The position numbers and the translations under genes are program-made. Below the pieces are notes generated by a model. It saw nothing but the letters and a program-made list of their open reading frames with translations. It ran no database searches and was not told the DNA's origin. A stretch of 46,847 bases of DNA from an uncultured Clostridia bacterium (GTDB taxonomy: Bacteria > Bacillota > Clostridia > Oscillospirales > Ruminococcaceae): contig CANQKW010000011.1 of assembly GCA_947624555.1 (NCBI GenBank), forward strand, positions 1-46,847, given 5' to 3'. The first letter of the stretch is position 1. Each line of letters starts with the position of its first letter. This document shows, one piece after another, positions 33,917-42,776 of the stretch.

Positions 33917-35287
33917 TTACTGATTTTTACCTTCTAATCTTGCAATTCCGTAGTCAATACAAATATTGCCTTTGGTATACAGCTTATAGAAGGTGTTTTT
34001 TACACGTTCTGCCACCATATCGCCGTTTACGGTATCCGTATTCATAAGTATCACAATTATCTGACGGTTAGAATAGCGTGTAGAGATGTCCGAACGGCGC
34101 AGCGAAGAGTAAATCGACTGCTCCAGAAGTTCCATAGCGTTTTCGGTTTCCGATGCGTCGGGATTGGCATTAGGACTTTCGCTCAACGTGAACAGCACCG
34201 TCTGCACGTCGCTGTCGCTGCGCTCGACAAAGCGGTGAATGAAGTTGTAAACGCGGTTAAAGCTTTCAAAATCAAGCTGATAAGCGCCTTTTCCGCAGTC
34301 CCCACGGTTCATCAGCTCATTGATATAATTCAAATCTACGGTCTTTTCGCCTCGTTCTCTTTCGGCGGCAAGCTTGTCGCTGAAGAAATGATAGGAGTTT
34401 TTACCGTTCTGTTTTACGTAATAAAGAGCCTTATCTGCGGCATTGTACAGCTTTGTAAACTCAATTCCGTCTCCGGGAGATAAAGCTATTCCGATAGAAA
34501 CCGACGTGTCGGTATTGAAATTGCACTCATCGATCTTCTTTACAATATCGGAGATTATTGCCGTTGCCTTTTGGCTTGCGTCCTCCTTTGACGTCATATC
34601 CTTTATGAACATAACAAATTCATCTCCGCCTATACGGCACAGGACATCTCCCTCGGAAGAGTGCGCACGCATGGTATCGGCAAACATTTTAAGCGTTTTG
34701 TCGCCTGCAATATGTCCGTAGTTGTCGTTTATGAGCTTAAAGTTATCCATATCTATCATAAACAGTGCGCCGCAGACGCCTATACGGAGCATATCATTTA
34801 CAGCGTCCTGTGTGTACTCCCTGTTCCACAATCCCGTAAGAACGTCACGGTTGGATTTGATTTTGATGTCGGATACCTCTTTAATTTTTTGCTCCAGCCT
34901 GTCAGCAAGACTTCTGCGAAGGTCGTCAAGCTCCAGTATCCTTGCAATTCTCGACAGCATAACAGCAGGCACAAACGGCTTTCTGATAAAGTCGATAGCT
35001 CCCTCGCTGAAACAGCGAGTTTCGGTTTCGGTGTCGTTTTCTCCCGTGAGGAAAATAACGGGAGTATTTTTGTGCTTTTCTATCTGACGAATACGCTTTA
35101 TAACCTCAAATCCGTTCATTTCGGGCATATTTATATCGAGGAGTATTACATCGCAGTCGCCGTTTTCAAGATACGACAAAGCCTGCTGTCCTTTTTTGAC
35201 AAGAATTGTCTTGTATTTGTCGCTCAGGACCTCTTTCGTTGTCGTAAGATTCATATTATCGTCATCTACTACGAGTATGGTTTTCAT
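33917..35287 (-). CDS. Response regulator diguanylate cyclase with extra C-terminal domain (REC-GGDEF-X)
   Basis: The 456-residue protein has a receiver (1-120) with Asp8-Asp10 and phosphoacceptor Asp51 in ILLDINMP, then an active-looking GGDEF domain (about 145-310) with RIGGDEF (218-224), MIDMDNFK (177-184), and RDVLTGLWNR. No RxxD inhibitory site precedes GGDEF. The last 125 residues (about 330-456) resemble a second, eroded GGDEF fold: LFTLSESP, RRSDISTRYSNRQIIVIL and GIARLE in the right order but with SNRQI in place of the signature. It makes c-di-GMP from GTP when phosphorylated, by family precedent. AAGGAG precedes the ATG. It follows the binding protein in the kinase operon. Confidence 0.94.
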   Translation of the reverse strand: MKTILVVDDDNMNLTTTKEVLSDKYKTILVKKGQQALSYLENGDCDVILLDINMPEMNGFEVIKRIRQIEKHKNTPVIFLTGENDTETETRCFSEGAIDFIRKPFVPAVMLSRIARILELDDLRRSLADRLEQKIKEVSDIKIKSNRDVLTGLWNREYTQDAVNDMLRIGVCGALFMIDMDNFKLINDNYGHIAGDKTLKMFADTMRAHSSEGDVLCRIGGDEFVMFIKDMTSKEDASQKATAIISDIVKKIDECNFNTDTSVSIGIALSPGDGIEFTKLYNAADKALYYVKQNGKNSYHFFSDKLAAERERGEKTVDLNYINELMNRGDCGKGAYQLDFESFNRVYNFIHRFVERSDSDVQTVLFTLSESPNANPDASETENAMELLEQSIYSSLRRSDISTRYSNRQIIVILMNTDTVNGDMVAERVKNTFYKLYTKGNICIDYGIARLEGKNQ

Positions 35288-35313
35288 AGTCTCTCCTTTT
35301 GTTCTCTTGCATC

Positions 35314-36117
35314 TCAGGTGAGGACTGCGCCTTCTATGCCGTACTGCCTTGCGATTTCCGTCATCTTTCCGTCGGCTTCCGTTTCCTTTAAGAACTCATT
35401 TGCCGCAGCGGTAATATCAGACCCCTTGCGAAATCCCACGCAGATCTGCTCCTCATTCAGCGGAAATCGGTATCCCAGATCCGAAAACTCCTTGCCGTCC
35501 GCTGTATAGTATCCTGCCATAATAATATCTATAACAGCGCAGTCAGCCGTTGCGTTCATAACGCTTGAAAGTGTGTCCTTCTGAGTTTCAAAGGCGGTAT
35601 AACGGTATTTCAGTCCGCTTACGATTTCGTTTCCTGCCGAACCGTTCTCTACTGCGAACAGCAGGTGCTGACATTCGTCAATAGTCTTGTACTGATCAAT
35701 TTTATCCTTGCGCATTACCACTACCTGGGAGTTCGACATATATGCATCAGTGCAGTCTATTTCCTCGGCAAGCTCTTCCGAAAAGGTCATACCGTTCCAG
35801 ACAACGTCAATAGTGCCGTCTGTGAGAAGATCGGCTTTTTTGTTCCAGTCGATTTCGACAAATTCGGGAGCAACGCCCAATTCCTCTGCGAACAGCTTTG
35901 CAAGCTGTGCGTCAAAACCGTCCCAATCTCCGTTTTCCGTCGGAAAATCCATAGGAGCATAATCGGTAACGCCGATTTTCAGCGTTCCCTTGCTCTTTAC
36001 ATATTCAATATCGGACTGACCGTCTTTCAGCACGGATTCTGCCTTATTTCCGGCGCAGCCGCCCAGGGCAAGCGCCGCCGACGCCAAAACGAGCAGTTTC
36101 ACAAGAATTTTTTTCAT
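35314..36117 (-). CDS. Orphan amino-acid-type solute-binding lipoprotein
   Basis: The 267-residue protein has a lipoprotein signal peptide (1-20) with lipobox LALGGC and Cys21, then a type II periplasmic-binding fold of the family that binds polar amino acids (SBP_bac_3). It opens with LKIGVTDYAPMDFPTENGDWDGFDAQLAKLFAEEL (in part) and has SYSVVVMRKD-type and TADCAVID segments. No ABC permease or ATPase gene is near; it lies between a hybrid kinase and a cyclase. It is probably exported, lipid-anchored and used for sensing instead of uptake, by inference from context. AAGGAG precedes the ATG. Confidence 0.9.
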   Translation of the reverse strand: MKKILVKLLVLASAALALGGCAGNKAESVLKDGQSDIEYVKSKGTLKIGVTDYAPMDFPTENGDWDGFDAQLAKLFAEELGVAPEFVEIDWNKKADLLTDGTIDVVWNGMTFSEELAEEIDCTDAYMSNSQVVVMRKDKIDQYKTIDECQHLLFAVENGSAGNEIVSGLKYRYTAFETQKDTLSSVMNATADCAVIDIIMAGYYTADGKEFSDLGYRFPLNEEQICVGFRKGSDITAAANEFLKETEADGKMTEIARQYGIEGAVLT

Positions 36118-36128
36118 AGTTTATCTCC

Positions 36129-38792
36129 TTATTTTTCCATAAAAATCAATCCAAAGCTGTCAGGACCGCAGTTGATTGAGATAGTCGGAGAGGCTTTCTG
36201 ATAAATTACCTCGTCAAACGTCACCCGTTTTTTTACAAGCTCGGCTATTTCGTCAAGTTCCTGCGGACGCATTCCCGCATAGGTGATAAACAACAGCCGC
36301 TTATCTATTCTTGCAGGATTTCTGAGCACGGACTTTATATATTTCTTTGCAGCTCTTTTCTGTGAGCCTATAAGTATAGACCCCACGCCCATACTGCTCT
36401 TCTTCAGTGAAAGCACCGGGTGGAGCATAAATGTTTCGCAAAACGAGTTAATTCTGTGTGAAATTCTTCCCGAACGGGCAAGAAATTCTGTACTTCCCAC
36501 CACAAAGCTCGTTTTGGTATGGGATTTGAAATATTCGATCTCCGAACGGATAGTTTCCACGTCAGCGCCCTTTTGGACAAGCTTTGCCGCTCTCAGCACA
36601 ACAAGTCCCATACCGCTTGAAAGATGTCCCGAATCTATTACAGTAACATTGTCAAACACAGCCGACGCCTCTTCTGCCTTTGAAAAACCCTTGCTGACGT
36701 TTTTTGCCATTGCGATATGGATAATGTGCTGCGCTTTGGTGAGCTGTTCTGCGAAAAATGCCTCGTAATCGGCAACAGAAGGCTCTTTGGAATGTGCCTT
36801 TTTTTCCTTGCTTTGTATGTAGGGCAAAATGCCGTCCGTTTCGATTTCCTCGCCGTCCTTGAAATCGCCGCCTTCGGTCAGGACGTGATAAGGCAAAACA
36901 GCTATCTTGTACCTTTTTACAAGCTCTGCGGGAATATCGCTTACGCTGTCGGTCGTTATCATAACAAGCTGTTTTCTTCTGTGTCCGAGGACAGGACCTA
37001 CCACCTCGTCGCTAAATTCCCCTGTAAGCGTTACCAATTCTCTGGGAAGATGTCTTAAAAGCTCTGTTTCAAGCTGATTTCCGCTTACAGGTTTCAGGAG
37101 ATAACCGTCAAAGCCTGCCTGCTTATACATCTCCTGATTTTCACTTCCTGCATTAGCCGTAAGTACGACAATGGGAGTATTAACGTTCATTCCTCCCGTC
37201 TGCGAACGGAGATTATGAAGGCACTCGATACCGTCCATAACAGGCATAAGGTGATCCATAAAGATAACGTCATACCGCTTGTTTTCGGCTTTTTTCAGAC
37301 ATTCCTGACCGCTTGAGGCGGTATCGGTGTTTACCTTTGTATCCTGCAAAAGCTTTGCCGCTACCAAGAGATTGGTTTCGTTGTCGTCCACTATGAGGAC
37401 ATTTGCCCTGGGAGCCTCAAAGAGTGCCTTGTACTGCTCTCTCTTACGGGTAGAACGTCTTTTCTCAAAGTCAAGCTCGCCTATCTTGGCAACGCCCTCC
37501 GACTGCTGAGGAATGGTCACGATAAACGTCGAACCTTTTGTGTAGACGCTGTTTACCTCAATATCTCCGCCCATAAGCGCAACTAACTGCTTTACGATCG
37601 AAAGTCCGAGACCCGTACCCTCGATATAGCGGTTATTTTCCTCGTCCACACGCTTAAAAGTATCAAAAAGGTGAGGAATACTCTCTTTTTTAATGCCCAT
37701 TCCCGTATCGGAAACAGAATATACAATATCCACAATGTCGCCCTGCACCTGCTTTTGCTGAATTGACAGCGTCACAGAACCCTCTCTGGTATATTTTACG
37801 GCATTGTTAAGAATATTTATAAGTATCTGCTTTATGCGGACCTCGTCGCCCCTCAGTTTTGCCGGGACATTGTTGTCAACGTTTATATGGAACTGCAAGC
37901 CCTTTTCCTTTGCCTTTACCCATATCATATTGACAATATCCGAAAGCATAGCGCCGACATCATATGTAGTCGAAACAATGTCCATTTTACCCGACTCTAT
38001 CTTCGACATATCGAGTATATCGTTGATAAGCGACAGCAGCATTTTACTTGCGCTCTGGATATTCAAAGCGTCCTCCGCTACCTCGTCGGTCACCGCCTCG
38101 CGGATTATCATCTCGTTAAGTCCGATTATCGTATTTATAGGCGTGCGTATCTCGTGGCTCATACTTGAGAAAAAGCGGTTCTGCGCACTGTTAAGGTCCT
38201 CTATCTGCTTTTTCTGCTTTTGCGTCATCTCGTTTTCGCTTTTGTAAATCGCATTCTGGAACAAAAGCATTCCGCACGCCACCGCAGACACCAGCGTCAG
38301 CGTTGTTACCGAGTCGATATACGCCATTTCAAGCGTATGCTGAACGATAAGTTCGGGATTATTGTACGCTATGTAATAGCACACGAGAAAGACGATATAT
38401 CCTCCCGCTACCAGGAAAATCTTGACTTTTCCGCTGACAACTATCGTTGCCATAATAAATCCCAAAATAAACCAGATAGGACCGCCGCCGTAAATTCCGC
38501 CTGCCGTGATAAAATTCAGCGGAAATACGACATATACCATTATAGCCGATATGATAATAGCACCGACCTGTATTCTCTGCGTTTTTTTCGTTATAAAGAA
38601 TATGACGCTTAGAACGACAATGGAAATAGCCATTGTAACGATATTGCTTACGCTCTCGCTGAAAAAAATCTCCATAACGAGCCTCAGCGCAAGACCCACA
38701 AGTCCCATAATGGTGGTAAGCTTGAAAAGACGTTCCTGCAAAGAACGGCTATGGTCGCCTATCAGATTTTCGATATGACTTTTCAGCGACAT
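36129..38792 (-). CDS. Hybrid histidine kinase with C-terminal DegV lipid-binding domain (TM-HisKA-HATPase-REC-DegV)
   Basis: The 887-residue protein has six membrane helices (about 25-185) without a large extracellular loop, HisKA with His213 in MSHEIRTP, HATPase (about 315-430: NILNNAVKY, DTGMGI, GTGLGL), a receiver (about 463-582) with Asp513 in VIFMDHLMP and Lys567, and then residues 608-887, a full-length DegV/FakB-type domain. DegV evidence: ITTDSVSDIPAEL (612-624), KEPSVADY (669-676), TVIDSGHLSSGMGLVV (717-732), EFLARSGRIS (769-778), HPVLSLKK (791-798) and GPDSFGLIF at the end. DegV proteins bind long-chain fatty acids. The start overlaps the upstream kinase stop by one base (TAATG). 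Confidence 0.93.
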   Translation of the reverse strand: MSLKSHIENLIGDHSRSLQERLFKLTTIMGLVGLALRLVMEIFFSESVSNIVTMAISIVVLSVIFFITKKTQRIQVGAIIISAIMVYVVFPLNFITAGGIYGGGPIWFILGFIMATIVVSGKVKIFLVAGGYIVFLVCYYIAYNNPELIVQHTLEMAYIDSVTTLTLVSAVACGMLLFQNAIYKSENEMTQKQKKQIEDLNSAQNRFFSSMSHEIRTPINTIIGLNEMIIREAVTDEVAEDALNIQSASKMLLSLINDILDMSKIESGKMDIVSTTYDVGAMLSDIVNMIWVKAKEKGLQFHINVDNNVPAKLRGDEVRIKQILINILNNAVKYTREGSVTLSIQQKQVQGDIVDIVYSVSDTGMGIKKESIPHLFDTFKRVDEENNRYIEGTGLGLSIVKQLVALMGGDIEVNSVYTKGSTFIVTIPQQSEGVAKIGELDFEKRRSTRKREQYKALFEAPRANVLIVDDNETNLLVAAKLLQDTKVNTDTASSGQECLKKAENKRYDVIFMDHLMPVMDGIECLHNLRSQTGGMNVNTPIVVLTANAGSENQEMYKQAGFDGYLLKPVSGNQLETELLRHLPRELVTLTGEFSDEVVGPVLGHRRKQLVMITTDSVSDIPAELVKRYKIAVLPYHVLTEGGDFKDGEEIETDGILPYIQSKEKKAHSKEPSVADYEAFFAEQLTKAQHIIHIAMAKNVSKGFSKAEEASAVFDNVTVIDSGHLSSGMGLVVLRAAKLVQKGADVETIRSEIEYFKSHTKTSFVVGSTEFLARSGRISHRINSFCETFMLHPVLSLKKSSMGVGSILIGSQKRAAKKYIKSVLRNPARIDKRLLFITYAGMRPQELDEIAELVKKRVTFDEVIYQKASPTISINCGPDSFGLIFMEK

Positions 38793-41557
38793 TATGCTCC
38801 ACCGCCTTTCACCTGCTCAATAAGAGCGCCTGCCTTTTCGGACGCAGACTCGTACTCAAATTCCTCGACATCACGGTTTATGTCGGTCAGCATTTTCTTC
38901 ACCGATTTGCCGTTATATACCGTTTTTGAAAGCTCACTTATCAGAGTTTGCGACTTATCCGCCTCATACGTTTCAAAACATCTTTTCAGCTCCTCAAGAT
39001 AACCGATAAGCTCCTCCGACGAAATTTCCGTGCCTGCCGGTTCTTCCTCGGCATTTTCCTCTGAATTCTCTTCCGCACCTATAGCCTCTCTCATCAGCTT
39101 TACGGTATCGGCGTACTGTTTCATAAGCTTTTCGTGGTTTTCCTTGATGAAATCTCCGTTGTTTTCCTTGGAGGCAGCCTCCATTTCCTTTGCAAACTCC
39201 GAAAGCTCTTCCGCACCCATCATCTTCGAGGAGCTTTTCAGCGAGTGTACCTGTATTCTGTAGCCTGCATAGTCCTCTTTTTCGAGCAGACCGTTAAGCT
39301 CGTTCGTTCTGTTATGGAAATCAGCCACATACTTCTGCAAAAGCTTTATGTAAAAATCCTTGTCGCTGCGGCAGTATTCCAAAGCCTCTTCGACATTTAT
39401 GCCGCCTCTTCTCAGGAGAGTCAGCTCATCGGGATTTTCCTCGGCGAAATCCTGCTCTGATGATTTCGGGGCAATATCCTGCACGAGATTTTCCTTGCGT
39501 ATGTCTTTTTCGTCCACATACTGTATTCTCGTTATAGGCAGGACTTTACGCAAAACTCTTTCAAGCTCGTTTACCTCAACGGGCTTAGGCAAAAAGTCGT
39601 CAAATCCTTCTCTCAGGAACATTTCCCTTGCTCCGCTTACCGCATTTGCAGTAAATGCGATAGCCGCAAAGCTCTGCGCAGCATCGGTATTAAGCCGCCT
39701 GAGCTGTTTTAACGCCTCAACGCCGTCCATTTCGGGCATCATATGGTCGATAAACAGAATATCGAAATCCTCCCGGCTGCACATTTCGATAGCCTCCACA
39801 CCGCTTGCGGCGGTCTTTACGGACATCTGATAATCCGAGAGTATGCCCTCTGCCACCATTCTGTTCATCGGTTCGTCGTCCACTACAAGAGCCTTGACAT
39901 CGGGGCAGATCATACGCTTGCCCCTATTTTCGGACTCAGACTTTGAATTGATAAGCGTCACGACAGGGAAACAGAAGAACGGCTTTCGGATAATTTTTAT
40001 CCGATTGCTTTTCGGAGCAGGATAATTCTTCTTTGCAATAACAATGACCTGCACTGTTTCATCCAGACTTTCAAAAAACTCTCTGTCCGCTTCGTATTCC
40101 TCGTCCGCCAGCAGCAAATGAGTTATCTGATACGACGACAGCAGTTTTTCAAGGTCGCCCTTGCTGTACACCCTGTGGACCGCCACATCAAGTCCCGTGG
40201 CAAGATTGGAAATCATCTTGTCATAGAAATGACGTATCTGCGATACCTTGTACTTTTCGGGCGTAATGTAACAGCCTATGCAGAGCTTTTCGGGGTCGTC
40301 AAACCTCATTCCGGGAGCGTCGTCAGCTATTCTCTGAGGAATGCTTACCGTAACGTGCGTGCCCTCGCCGACATTACTGTCAATGTGGACAAATCCCTCC
40401 ATTGCCGATACCATTCCCAAAACTATCGGAAGACCTAATCCCAAACCGCCTGCACGGCGTTCACGTCCGCTGTTGGACTGATAGAAACGCTCCGTTATCC
40501 TTGAAAGACTTCCCGAATCCATTCCTATTCCCGTGTCTGTTACCTGAATGCACAGATTAAGTCCGTACTCTTTCGGAATGCTGTATATTCTCACATAAAC
40601 GCCGCCTGCGTCGGTAAATTTGACGGCATTATCAAGAAGATGCTTTATTACTTTCCTTATCTTTTTGCTGTCGCCGATAAGCATGGCAGGGATTTTCGGC
40701 TCAACATCGAAAATAATTTCGAGATTGTCCTTTTCCTCCGTCATACTTCTCTCTGTGATTATGTCGTTTACAAGCGAAGAAAGCATATACTGGTCATCGC
40801 TTGCTTTTATCTTTCCCGTATCAATTTCGGTATAGTCGAGGATATCCTCTATCTGCCCGAAAAGTCTGTATCCTGCCTTTTGAATCGAGAAAAGATTATC
40901 CCGTTTAGAGGAATCATTCTCGTTTTTGAGCATAACGGCAGTAAGTCCCGTAACTGCGTTTATCGGCGTACGAAGTTCGTGAGAAACGTTGGTCAAAAAG
41001 TTTTCCGTTCTGCGGTTTTCTTCCTCAAGACTTCGTATGATCTCCTCATTAAGCCTGTTGTTTTCCTTTCTGCGCTCTTTGAGCCTTCCCGTAAAATACA
41101 CCATAAGCAGGATAAAAACGCATTGTATGACAAGCAGCGCAATCGTACCCGGCGTAAAACTGATCTGCCCTCTCGAAACGAACAGTAAATTTCCCGCAAA
41201 CGTCAAAAAGTACACGACTACCGTAACGTTTACAAGCTCGTAAAACTCTACCGTGAGGAACAAAGCGCAAAGTCCCATTGCCATAAACGCCAGCGCCTCG
41301 ATATTGTCGGGACTTAGTCCGAACTGCACAAACGAGTGCATCGCCAGAGCATACCCTACCCATTTTTCAACGTTATCGGGTATTTTCGGGATAAAGCGCA
41401 TAGCCCAGCAGATAACCAGTTTTGCGACTATTTGCAGGAGCATAAATGTGTCTTTGCTGCCTGCGGCGATATATGCCCCCAACGCAACAGCGATGAACGT
41501 ATAGAAAATAAGTACCGTTGTAAACTGCGTTGAAAGCGGTTTTTTCTTTTTATTCAT
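38792..41557 (-). CDS. Hybrid histidine kinase with pseudo-receiver, receiver and HPt domain
   Basis: The 921-residue protein has about seven membrane helices (12-155) resembling a 7TM-type sensor, HisKA with His193 in VSHELRTP, HATPase (about 295-408: LLDNAVKF, DTGIGM, GLGLGL), a receiver-like segment without the phospho-Asp (about 424-535), an intact receiver (about 553-672) with Asp604 in LFIDHMMP and Lys658, and an HPt domain (about 720-810) with His771 in VHSLKSSSKM. About 100 further residues are mostly acidic and helical. This is a full intramolecular phosphorelay; the HPt can pass phosphate to separate receivers, such as those of the adjacent HD-GYP and GGDEF proteins. The HD-GYP gene is 3 bp upstream. 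Confidence 0.95.
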   Translation of the reverse strand: MNKKKKPLSTQFTTVLIFYTFIAVALGAYIAAGSKDTFMLLQIVAKLVICWAMRFIPKIPDNVEKWVGYALAMHSFVQFGLSPDNIEALAFMAMGLCALFLTVEFYELVNVTVVVYFLTFAGNLLFVSRGQISFTPGTIALLVIQCVFILLMVYFTGRLKERRKENNRLNEEIIRSLEEENRRTENFLTNVSHELRTPINAVTGLTAVMLKNENDSSKRDNLFSIQKAGYRLFGQIEDILDYTEIDTGKIKASDDQYMLSSLVNDIITERSMTEEKDNLEIIFDVEPKIPAMLIGDSKKIRKVIKHLLDNAVKFTDAGGVYVRIYSIPKEYGLNLCIQVTDTGIGMDSGSLSRITERFYQSNSGRERRAGGLGLGLPIVLGMVSAMEGFVHIDSNVGEGTHVTVSIPQRIADDAPGMRFDDPEKLCIGCYITPEKYKVSQIRHFYDKMISNLATGLDVAVHRVYSKGDLEKLLSSYQITHLLLADEEYEADREFFESLDETVQVIVIAKKNYPAPKSNRIKIIRKPFFCFPVVTLINSKSESENRGKRMICPDVKALVVDDEPMNRMVAEGILSDYQMSVKTAASGVEAIEMCSREDFDILFIDHMMPEMDGVEALKQLRRLNTDAAQSFAAIAFTANAVSGAREMFLREGFDDFLPKPVEVNELERVLRKVLPITRIQYVDEKDIRKENLVQDIAPKSSEQDFAEENPDELTLLRRGGINVEEALEYCRSDKDFYIKLLQKYVADFHNRTNELNGLLEKEDYAGYRIQVHSLKSSSKMMGAEELSEFAKEMEAASKENNGDFIKENHEKLMKQYADTVKLMREAIGAEENSEENAEEEPAGTEISSEELIGYLEELKRCFETYEADKSQTLISELSKTVYNGKSVKKMLTDINRDVEEFEYESASEKAGALIEQVKGGGA

Positions 41558-41560
41558 AAA

Positions 41561-42595
41561 TTACTTCTCTCTCATATCGTAATCAGTGTCTGCGTCTATC
41601 ATAGCAAGCATAATGTCCGCAAAGTACGGGTCAAACTGAGTGCCCTTGCCCTTTGCGACCTCTTCGCGCACCTGCTGCTGCGGAATAACGCCTCTGTACG
41701 CTCTTTTGCTGCTCATAGCGTCATAAGCGTCCGCAACAGCGATGATCCTCGCCTCTACAGGGATATTTTCGCCCGAAAGTCCGTCGGGATAGCCTTTGCC
41801 GTCATAACGCTCGTGGTGAAATTTTGCTCCCGTGACAAGTCTCGGAAATTCCTCTATTCGCTGAAGTATCTTTTCGCCCATAATGGGGTGGGTCTTTATT
41901 ATCGCATATTCCTCATCGTTAAGCCGTGAAGGCTTGTTGATTATAGCGTCGGGAATACCGATTTTTCCCACATCGTGGAGCAGTCCGATAAGATAAATGT
42001 CATCCTGCTCCTGTTCGGAAAATCCTGCAAGCTGCGCAATTCTTCGGGAATATTCGGCAACTCTTGCCGAATGACCGTTCGTATATGTATCCTTGGCGTC
42101 CACAGCGCCCGAAAGCGCCATTACTATCTGCACGGTCATCTTTTCGACCTTCCGCTGTTGATTTATGACCTCCCGTGTCTTTACCTCGACCTCGTGTGCA
42201 AGGTCTGCCTGAAGCCTGGTAAGTTCCACGATATGGTTTATTCTCAGCAAAAGCACCTCTGTCATAAACGGTTTGGTCACAAAGTCCATAGCTCCCGACC
42301 TCAGACAGCGTGTTTCGGTGTCGTTGTCGTTATCTGCGGTAAGGAAAATAACAGGAATATCAAAGGTGTTTTCGTTGGCTCTTATGCGCTCAAGCGTTTC
42401 AAAACCGTCCATTTCGGGCATATGTACATCAAGAAGAATAATATCGGGTCTGTTGCTCGCAAGGAATTTAAGTGCAGAACTGCCCGATTTCACACAGCTC
42501 ACACGCATTCCTTCGGCACTCAGTATACGGTTTGCTACTGTAAGGTTAGCCACATCATCATCAACCACAAGTATCCAGTAATCCAAAATTCTCAC
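41561..42595 (-). CDS. Response regulator c-di-GMP phosphodiesterase (REC-HD-GYP)
   Basis: The 344-residue protein has a receiver (5-125) with Asp12-Asp14, phosphoacceptor Asp56 in IILLDVHMP and Lys108, a helical linker (about 127-160), and an HD-GYP domain (about 160-335) with LLHDVGKIGIPD (205-216), HHERYDGKGYPDGL (260-273) and VADAYDAMSSKRAY. All hallmarks are present, so hydrolysis of c-di-GMP (to pGpG or GMP) is expected. The start is GTG at 42595 or TTG at 42586; neither has ideal spacing from the AAGGG site. It is the first gene of the leftward signalling operon. Confidence 0.94.
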   Translation of the reverse strand: MRILDYWILVVDDDVANLTVANRILSAEGMRVSCVKSGSSALKFLASNRPDIILLDVHMPEMDGFETLERIRANENTFDIPVIFLTADNDNDTETRCLRSGAMDFVTKPFMTEVLLLRINHIVELTRLQADLAHEVEVKTREVINQQRKVEKMTVQIVMALSGAVDAKDTYTNGHSARVAEYSRRIAQLAGFSEQEQDDIYLIGLLHDVGKIGIPDAIINKPSRLNDEEYAIIKTHPIMGEKILQRIEEFPRLVTGAKFHHERYDGKGYPDGLSGENIPVEARIIAVADAYDAMSSKRAYRGVIPQQQVREEVAKGKGTQFDPYFADIMLAMIDADTDYDMREK

Positions 42596-42661
42596 GCCCT
42601 TTTTGATATAATTTAAGCCGAATTGAAATAAAAGTCACAATAATATAGTTACACATTATAT

Positions 42662-42690
42662 ATTGTACCTGAAAAAGCGTCTGTTGTCAA
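42662..42690 (-). promoter_or_regulatory. Promoter of the signalling operon
   Basis: On the reverse strand TTGACA (42685-42690) and TACAAT (42662-42667) are 17 bp apart, 67 bp before the HD-GYP start. Confidence 0.75.
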
Positions 42691-42735
42691 GAGAAAAGCG
42701 AAAATTATTTTCGATTTGCAGATAAAAACGGAAAA

Positions 42736-42758
42736 TGCGGAGCGTTTTTCGCTCCGCA
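42736..42758 (-). terminator. Terminator of the metal operon
   Basis: TGCGGAGCG (42736-42744) pairs with CGCTCCGCA (42750-42758), loop TTTTT; on the reverse strand T-rich sequence follows. It is 19 bp after the ATPase stop, insulating the metal operon from the signalling operon. Confidence 0.8.
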
Positions 42759-42776
42759 CAGAACCATTGTATTCGA

